64,000 bases of DNA, taken from JARRRD01 sp037381085 (GTDB lineage Bacteria; Nitrospirota; Thermodesulfovibrionia; Thermodesulfovibrionales; UBA6898). The position numbers and the translations under genes were made by a program. The stretch is from positions 3,252 to 67,251 of the forward strand of contig JARRRD010000068.1 in the NCBI GenBank assembly GCA_037381085.1, given 5' to 3'. Numbering within the stretch: position 1 is the stretch's first letter; the number at the start of each line of letters is the position of its first letter. Under the pieces are notes generated by a model. That model had not been told where the DNA came from and did not search any database. It saw only the letters and a program-made list of their open reading frames with translations. Below are positions 58,844 through 64,000 of the stretch, piece after piece.

Positions 58844-59654
58844 AGAAACAGTTGAAAAAAATATGGAGGATTACAGGGTCACCAACGAGCCCTTCTATCT
58901 GCCCATCAAGGACGAGGTGGAACTCTTCACCATAGCCTATGAGAACAAGCTTCCGCTGATGCTCAAGGGGCCCACCGGCTGCGGGAAGACGAGGTTTCTT
59001 TCCTATATGGCATACAGGTTGAACCTTCCGCTCATAACAATCGCGTGCCACGAGGACCTGACGGCGAGCGACCTGGTGGGCCGGTATCTCCTCGACGGAA
59101 GCACCACGAGATGGCAGGACGGCCCTCTCTCGCTGGCTGTCCGGCACGGGGGAATATGCTACCTCGACGAAATCGTGGAGGCACGCAAGGACACCACAGT
59201 GGTGATCCACCCTCTCACTGATGACAGGAGGGTGCTTCCCCTCGAAAAAAGGGGGCAGATCCTGGAGGCCGCTGACAGCTTCATGCTTACAGTCTCCTAC
59301 AATCCGGGCTACCAGACCGTGCTGAAGGACCTGAAACAGAGCACCAAACAGCGGTTTGTCACTATGGAATTCGATTATCCCGAGGCCTCGCTCGAGGAAG
59401 AGATCGTTGTCCACGAAAGCGGACTTGACCGGAAATCAGCCTCCGACCTCAGGAAGATCGCCGAGAAGATACGCGGTCTCAAGGACAGGGGGCTCGACGA
59501 GGGCGTAAGCACGAGGCTTCTTATATATGCGGGGATTCTGATTACTAAGGGCGTGGAACCCCGCCGGGCATGCTCGGTTGCCTTTATCAAACCGATAACG
59601 GACGACCGGGATATCCAGAAAGCTCTTGAGGAAATTGTTACTGCGGTAATATGA
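58824..59654 (+). CDS. MoxR-type AAA+ ATPase (NorQ/CbbQ-like)
   Basis: Walker A is LMLKGPTGCGKTRFLSYMAY (residues 45-64) and Walker B with the sensor is HGGICYLDEIVEARKDTTVV; the middle contains LLDGSTTRWQDGPLSLAVRH, characteristic of the NorQ/CbbQ/NirQ branch, and the C-terminal lid is present. Such ATPases pair with a VWA protein to remodel or insert cofactors into target enzymes (Rubisco, NO reductase, cobaltochelatase). The 276-residue protein overlaps the upstream gene by 20 bp and the VWA gene by four, so stoichiometric expression with the VWA partner is expected. GAGAGG precedes the ATG. A target may be the operon's methyltransferases or corrinoid protein. Confidence 0.88.
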   Translation: MQETVNKETVEKNMEDYRVTNEPFYLPIKDEVELFTIAYENKLPLMLKGPTGCGKTRFLSYMAYRLNLPLITIACHEDLTASDLVGRYLLDGSTTRWQDGPLSLAVRHGGICYLDEIVEARKDTTVVIHPLTDDRRVLPLEKRGQILEAADSFMLTVSYNPGYQTVLKDLKQSTKQRFVTMEFDYPEASLEEEIVVHESGLDRKSASDLRKIAEKIRGLKDRGLDEGVSTRLLIYAGILITKGVEPRRACSVAFIKPITDDRDIQKALEEIVTAVI

Positions 59655-62353
59655 AAACGGTATTGAAAGAAAACAGCGGACTTGCTTCGCTGGAAAAAAC
59701 CCTGACTGAGAGGCTGGGGCGGCACGGATCTGTCCGGGAGGCCCTGGAGAGCGCCGGCGAGTGCCTTGACACGGAAGGACTTGAGGCATTTTTGGGCCTT
59801 GCTGACTTCTTTGTTACGCTGAACACTCCTTTTTCAGTCTGGCTGCTTGAAAACGGGTCACGCACTTTGTCCTCCCTGCCGGACCCTGCGAGCCGGACGG
59901 AGGCGCTGCGAAAGCTCATAAGTATGGGCAGGTCGAAGTGGAGCGTAGTGGAAAGCGCATACAGAAAACTCGCTCTGCTTCCCCCCATGCCCGGTGGATT
60001 CGTAACGGCATGGCTGGAACATGACGATAAGCTCGCCGACATCGACCAGGATGTTGCCCTTGAGTACCTGGAAGCTGGGGCTCCGATGGCCGACAGGCTC
60101 GGCCAGGAGAGGTTTAACCTCTGGGCATATCATGGGTTGGAACTGGCGAAGAAGTCCTGGAAGGCGGCCAAGGAATATTTCCGGGCCAGCCCGGAGGTGG
60201 TCAAGAAGGTGGAGCCCTGCGATATCGAGCGGTGGGCCCGCCTCGGCGTCTATCTAGTGGAAAACAGCCCTTCCATCAAGGCGGGCTACAACGCCCAGAG
60301 TCTCCTTGCCGCCGGCGCCGGCGCCGGCAAGGCCAGAAAGATAGATCTCGGGGTCCAATACTTCAAGTCGGCTGGACAGATACTCGGCCGCCTGTCCATC
60401 CGCGAACTGGAGGCATGGGTCGAAGAGGGCCTTGAGGCTGCCGATCTTCGGAAAGACAGTGGTACATCATTCTTTGCTCTGCAGAGCGGTTCGAGCCGCA
60501 GGGCCGTCGAGAAGCTGGTCAGGGGTCTGGAGTTGAAGGACGTCCATTCCGTGCTCCGTTCCTTTGCCGAGGCTCTCAAAGGGTCGAAGATACAGTTGCG
60601 TTCGTCCGCTCTCTTTTACAAGAACCTCCCCGGTCTCAGCCGCTTTTTCTCAGTGACGGACGGAGCGAGGATTTTCCTGCCGCCGCGGGTGGATGTGTTT
60701 GAAGAGGAGGAGCTGAATTTCAAGACGTACAAGCTGATGCTTACACACGAGCTCAGCCATCAGCTTTTCGGCACTTTCAGTCTCCGGGCCCGGAACATTG
60801 AAAGGTTCGGGGAATTCAAAAACCCTCTCACGGCGTTCAAGATCTTTGAATTCCTCGAGGACGAGCGGGTGGAACACCTTATGGGTATGCAGTATCCGGG
60901 TATCGACAGAGACAGACGACATCTCCTGGAGGTCTATCTGGCAAAGGGGTCTTCTTCCCAGGACGGACGATCGGTCTTCGAGTTGCTCAGCTCCGGGGTC
61001 CATGACGGCCTTGTAAAAACCGGGACACCGGACTGCCGATTGACCTCACTCCTTAAAGAGGGGCTTGCCGAAGTCTTTACCCCCGGTTTTACGCCGGAAA
61101 ATGTGCTCGATCTGGCTGCACGTATCTATCGTTCGCTGGACGGTGAATCACTCTGTGACATATGCGAAGAACACGAGACCATGGACAGGCCGTTTTACAG
61201 GGGCGCACTGGATTTCGAGCTGGTCGAGAATACGGAATCGGGTACGAGGGAACTGGCGGCAAGGGTATCCGAATATCTCTCGGACAGGCATCAGGAAGTC
61301 ACGACGGACCTCGTGGAAGCTGCTCTAAACCGGATAGGCGAGGCGCAGACCATCGACTCCGAAGAACTGCTCTGGCAGATCAAAGATCCCGACAGGCTGA
61401 ATGAGCTCTTTGAGGAGGTTCGCGAAGTCATCGCGGACATGGAGGCCGAGAAGCGCATCCGGCGGTCCGTCTACTATGATGAGTGGGACAGGAAGCTCGA
61501 CGATTACAGAAAAGACTGGTGCAGGGTGCGGGAGATGGACATGCCTGCAACCAGCCTGCTCTTCTACCAAAAGACCATCGGAGAGAACTACGGGCTGGTC
61601 AGTCTCCTGCGTAGACACTTCGGCCTGCTTCGGCCGGACCGGGTCAAGCGTTTCTTCCGCGAAGAGCGAGGTGATGACATAGACTTCGACGCCGTCGTGG
61701 AAGCTGTTGTAGACAGACATGCCGGCAGGACGCCGTCCGACAGGGTATACATCCGTCGCGAGAAGAACCTCCGGGACGTCTCGGTGGCATTTCTGGTGGA
61801 TATGAGTTACTCCACAGGAGACGAACTTCCCTCCGGAAAGAGGATAATCGACGTGGAGAAAGAAGGTCTGGTCCTCATGGCAGAAGCCCTCGAGAGTATA
61901 GGCGATCAATGGGCTGTATACGGGTTTTCCACCCATTACCGGGACAAGGTCGACTTCATGGTGGTGCGTGACTTTGGTGAGCACTTTTCTGCCGAGGTCA
62001 AGATGCGCTTCGAGAGCATCAGATCCATTGCGCAGACAAGACTCGGCGGAGCAATCAGGCACGCAAACAGCCTGCTGGCCCGGCAGGGATCCAAGGTCCG
62101 TCTTCTCATCCTTTTATCCGACGGAAGGCCCTATGATATCGATTACGGTGATGCGGATTACGCCGTCGAAGACACGCGGAGGGCTCTCTGGGAGGGGAGA
62201 AGAAAAGGCATAAATTCCTTCTGCATCACGGTGGATAAGAAAAGCAGGGACTACCTTCCCTATATGTACGGCGAGGCGAATTATACGCTTATCGATAATA
62301 TCGAGACGCTGCCTGCGAGGCTGCCCCTGATTTACAAGAAACTGACTACTTAA
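59651..62353 (+). CDS. VWA-domain protein of the NorD/CbbO type (900 aa)
   Basis: The large N-terminal part (1-700) is helical, with TPR-like stretches and a HELSHQLFG motif near residue 365 that resembles a zinc-metallopeptidase HExxH, though it is not established as active. The C-terminal VWA domain (about 710-890) has the metal site DMSYST, then SIAQTRLGGAIRHANSLLAR (the MIDAS Thr) and LLILLSDGRPYDIDYGDADY. It belongs to the NorD/CbbO group that partners with NorQ/CbbQ AAA+ ATPases; the MoxR partner is just upstream with a four-base overlap. A new member with HELSH is unusual. The cellular place is cytoplasmic. Confidence 0.85.
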   Translation: MKTVLKENSGLASLEKTLTERLGRHGSVREALESAGECLDTEGLEAFLGLADFFVTLNTPFSVWLLENGSRTLSSLPDPASRTEALRKLISMGRSKWSVVESAYRKLALLPPMPGGFVTAWLEHDDKLADIDQDVALEYLEAGAPMADRLGQERFNLWAYHGLELAKKSWKAAKEYFRASPEVVKKVEPCDIERWARLGVYLVENSPSIKAGYNAQSLLAAGAGAGKARKIDLGVQYFKSAGQILGRLSIRELEAWVEEGLEAADLRKDSGTSFFALQSGSSRRAVEKLVRGLELKDVHSVLRSFAEALKGSKIQLRSSALFYKNLPGLSRFFSVTDGARIFLPPRVDVFEEEELNFKTYKLMLTHELSHQLFGTFSLRARNIERFGEFKNPLTAFKIFEFLEDERVEHLMGMQYPGIDRDRRHLLEVYLAKGSSSQDGRSVFELLSSGVHDGLVKTGTPDCRLTSLLKEGLAEVFTPGFTPENVLDLAARIYRSLDGESLCDICEEHETMDRPFYRGALDFELVENTESGTRELAARVSEYLSDRHQEVTTDLVEAALNRIGEAQTIDSEELLWQIKDPDRLNELFEEVREVIADMEAEKRIRRSVYYDEWDRKLDDYRKDWCRVREMDMPATSLLFYQKTIGENYGLVSLLRRHFGLLRPDRVKRFFREERGDDIDFDAVVEAVVDRHAGRTPSDRVYIRREKNLRDVSVAFLVDMSYSTGDELPSGKRIIDVEKEGLVLMAEALESIGDQWAVYGFSTHYRDKVDFMVVRDFGEHFSAEVKMRFESIRSIAQTRLGGAIRHANSLLARQGSKVRLLILLSDGRPYDIDYGDADYAVEDTRRALWEGRRKGINSFCITVDKKSRDYLPYMYGEANYTLIDNIETLPARLPLIYKKLTT

Positions 62354-62372
62354 GAGAAAGGAGATAAGAAGA

Positions 62373-62597
62373 ATGGAAAAGTGTTTCAAGTGTGGAAGAG
62401 AAGCCCAATACATATGCCCGGAGTGCGGCGCAAAGGCCTGCAGAGCACATATGGAAACGAGATATACCGGGCCCGACAGGGGGTTCAGGTCACGCTATAT
62501 GTGCCCGAAATGCTGGAAGAAAAAACGGGTCGTACTCAATGAAAACATGGTGGATGCCAAGGAATACCGCCCGAAAACATACGTTTGGAGCAAGTGA
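62373..62597 (+). CDS. Small zinc-ribbon/B-box-like protein (74 aa)
   Basis: Cysteines and histidines are arranged CFKCGREAQYICPECGAKAC, RAHMETRYTGPDRGF and YMCPKCWKKKRV, fitting two zinc sites in a cross-brace (B-box-like) fold. The gene has AAGGAG 8 nt before the ATG and overlaps the following 39-aa ORF by one base (TGATG). No precise homologue is recognised; it may be a zinc-dependent adaptor in the operon's maturation machinery. Confidence 0.7.
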   Translation: MEKCFKCGREAQYICPECGAKACRAHMETRYTGPDRGFRSRYMCPKCWKKKRVVLNENMVDAKEYRPKTYVWSK

Positions 62598-62716
62598 TGA
62601 AGAAGACAACAAAAACGGCCGCATTCAGGAAGTTGTGGATTGCGGAAGAGATGTTCCTGGGAAGCACCACCACGGGTGCGGCGAACGATCTCGAGCGAGT
62701 CACTGATCCTCCTTGA
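62597..62716 (+). CDS. Possible 39-aa ORF between operon genes
   Basis: The frame starts in the TGATG overlap with the previous gene and ends in TTGA overlapping the next gene's TTG. The sequence reads MKKTTKTAAFRKLWIAEEMF then LGSTTTGAANDLERVTDPP. Coupled overlaps on both sides support translation, but there is no known family, and it could also be the degenerate start of the following gene. Confidence 0.5.
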   Translation: MKKTTKTAAFRKLWIAEEMFLGSTTTGAANDLERVTDPP

Positions 62717-63120
62717 GCGGAGAAATGGGAAGCTATGAAAGGGAAGATGCGCTGAGGTTTCTGATGACGCCGGGGAAAAAAGATCCCAAAAAGTCAAAGG
62801 GAGATACGGATGCGTCAGGGGACTTCGACAATGTAAGACTGGCGGCAGTGCGACTTAACAAGCTCGTAAACGAGGTGGAAGGAATGGCCATGTCCCTCGG
62901 GTTCCATTACGCCCTCGGTCTTATCGGAGGCGAATGCATGCTCTGTCCCGAGTGTGCGGGGACCTGTGGTGGCAAGCAGTGCCGCAGACCGTATGAGTCA
63001 AGACCCTCCATGGAAGGAGTGGGCATCGACGTCGTTGAGACGAGCAGGAAGGCGGGATTACCCTTCGAATTACCCCCCAAAAGGGAGATAGTCTGGAGCG
63101 GTCTGATCCTGATTGATTGA
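62713..63120 (+). CDS. DUF2284-like metal-binding protein (shortened N-terminus)
   Basis: The C-terminal half matches DUF2284: FHYALGLIGGECMLCPECAG, CGGKQCRRPYESRPSMEGVG, then IDVVETSRKAGLPFE, with cysteines that could hold an iron-sulfur cluster. DUF2284 proteins are common next to corrinoid methyltransferases. The usual N-terminal Cys motif (C..CPxYG..CPP type) is absent here and the protein has 135 residues rather than about 170-200, so it is a short form. Start could be TTG 62713 or ATG 62725; both overlap or touch the upstream frame. Confidence 0.75.
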   Translation: MSGEMGSYEREDALRFLMTPGKKDPKKSKGDTDASGDFDNVRLAAVRLNKLVNEVEGMAMSLGFHYALGLIGGECMLCPECAGTCGGKQCRRPYESRPSMEGVGIDVVETSRKAGLPFELPPKREIVWSGLILID

Positions 63121-63182
63121 CAGCGGGCAACGTTTCCGATTACGGGAACGGAACATGAACAGCAGCAAAAGAGGAGGTAAAA

Positions 63183-64000
63183 ATGGCAAAGAATGAAATG
63201 ACGAGTCTGGAAAGGGTCGGAGCGACCCTGACTCAGAACGAGCCTGACCGGGTACCAGCCGCGCCCCTCGTCTGCGGGGCGACTCACAGGTTCTCCGGAA
63301 TCACTTACGGCGAATGGTCGACTGGAGACAATGTGGAGGCGATGGTGCAGGGTCATCTCGACGCCATCAAGATGATCGGCCACGACGGTGTCGTGGCGCT
63401 GGTGGACCTTTCGGTGGAAGCCGCGGATTTCGGGCAGGAGGTGCTCTTCCCCGTTATGGACACCGCTCATCCGAACTATGACAACCCCTTCATCAAGACC
63501 ATCGACGACTACAAGAAGATCTGCAAAATGGACCCCAGGAAGACCAAGCGGATGAAGAGCGTCATCGACATGATAGCCGGACTTGCAAAGGAAGTAGGTA
63601 AGACCCATGCGATCGTGGGGTTCGTATATGGCTCGCTGGGTGTGATGAGCATGATGCGTGGGCCGGAGAAGTTCTTTATGGACCTCATCGAAAACCCCGA
63701 TGCGGTACTCCCTGCGCTTCAAGCAATGGACGAAACGCTTCTTGACTACGCCAAGGCCCAGGTCGAAGCCGGTGCTCACTCGGTCTGCTACGACAATCTT
63801 TACTGCTCCCAAAGCATACTGGGCAAGGAGATGTGGGAGAAGTTCGAGGGGCCGTCGCTCAAGAAGCTCTGTGACACCATCAGGGACATGGGGGCGCTGG
63901 TAAGTCTCCATAACTGCGGAAACGGCATTTATTTCGACATGTGCGAGAAATGGGCTAATCCCCATGCTATCTCCCACGCTTACGTGTCAGACGATGTGGA
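63183..64000 (+). CDS. MtaA/UroD-family corrinoid methyltransferase-like protein 2 (3' cut by window)
   Basis: The frame is open to the window end (272 codons). MTSLERVGATLTQNEPDRVP at the start, KTHAIVGFVYGSLGVMSMMR in the middle and SLHNCGNGIYFDMCEKWANP are family blocks; HNCG is the His-x-Cys zinc motif of the MtaA/MtbA group. It shares the fold but not close sequence with the first MtaA-like protein of the operon, so they may use different substrates or act in turn. AGGAGG lies 8 nt before ATG 63183, after a 62-bp gap. The end is not available, so the remaining zinc ligand cannot be checked. Confidence 0.85.
   Translation, partial: MAKNEMTSLERVGATLTQNEPDRVPAAPLVCGATHRFSGITYGEWSTGDNVEAMVQGHLDAIKMIGHDGVVALVDLSVEAADFGQEVLFPVMDTAHPNYDNPFIKTIDDYKKICKMDPRKTKRMKSVIDMIAGLAKEVGKTHAIVGFVYGSLGVMSMMRGPEKFFMDLIENPDAVLPALQAMDETLLDYAKAQVEAGAHSVCYDNLYCSQSILGKEMWEKFEGPSLKKLCDTIRDMGALVSLHNCGNGIYFDMCEKWANPHAISHAYVSDDV

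Noticed and set aside
1..64000. CRISPR arrays and rRNA genes
   Set aside because: No regularly spaced direct repeats and no rRNA-like sequence were seen; only two tRNAs are present.

Overview
The window (about 53% GC, with one AT-rich insert at 26.5-28.3 kb) looks like chromosomal DNA from an uncultured anaerobic, Gram-negative bacterium. Its gene content (NtrY/NtrX with DUF4390, DUF401 next to trpD and recN, a YdbH-like/DUF1318 pair, corrinoid methyltransferases, a multihaem cytochrome) fits Nitrospirota (Thermodesulfovibrionia-like) or a former deltaproteobacterial lineage; the sequence alone does not decide. A run of Ns inside recN, plus apparent small deletions or frameshifts in ntrY and a response regulator, suggest a draft or metagenome assembly.

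Layout. 0-9.7 kb: housekeeping and small genes (infC with an ATA start, a TPR protein, low-Mr phosphatase, YkgJ-like protein, rtcA, a B12-binding radical SAM enzyme), punctuated by a family of roughly 200-bp palindromic intergenic repeats. An arsenite methyltransferase here (5.1 kb) has an in-frame TGA exactly where its third catalytic cysteine belongs, with a SECIS-like hairpin behind it. 9.7-17.3 kb: nhaA, a histone-H1-like protein, two tiny ORFs, a TVP38/flavoprotein disulfide reductase pair and a GH15-DUF547 fusion. 17.8-24.6 kb: an arsenic and redox cluster with an aquaglyceroporin, ArsM, an OsmC-like selenoprotein, a YtkA-like secreted protein interrupted by TAG, GmhB-like phosphatase, Gnd, a Crp/Fnr regulator with a dyad operator, and ArsS with a selenocysteine-type C-terminal extension. 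Three genes in the window therefore appear to be selenoproteins, and all are in or linked to arsenic or thiol chemistry.

26.5-28.1 kb holds two integron gene cassettes, each with its stop codon inside the first core of an attC-like site; no integrase is visible. 28.6-31.5 kb is a structured leader followed by a five-CXXCH cytochrome fused to an Fn3-like segment. 32.4-52.9 kb is mostly ordinary core genome: recN, trpD, prfB (programmed frameshift), lnt, tRNA-Phe, rnr, YdbH-like/DUF1318, ntrXY, hisI-hisE-HIT, tRNA-Leu, a SelW-like protein and a DUF1638 protein.

53.5-64 kb is the most system-like segment. A PAS-rich histidine kinase and a broken NarL-type regulator are followed by a tightly packed operon: MtaA/UroD-family methyltransferase, G3E GTPase, unknown protein, MoxR-type AAA ATPase, NorD/CbbO-type VWA protein, zinc-ribbon protein, a 39-aa ORF, DUF2284 protein and a second MtaA/UroD-family gene running off the window. 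This could be a corrinoid methyl-transfer pathway with its own ATPase/VWA maturation or reactivation machine.
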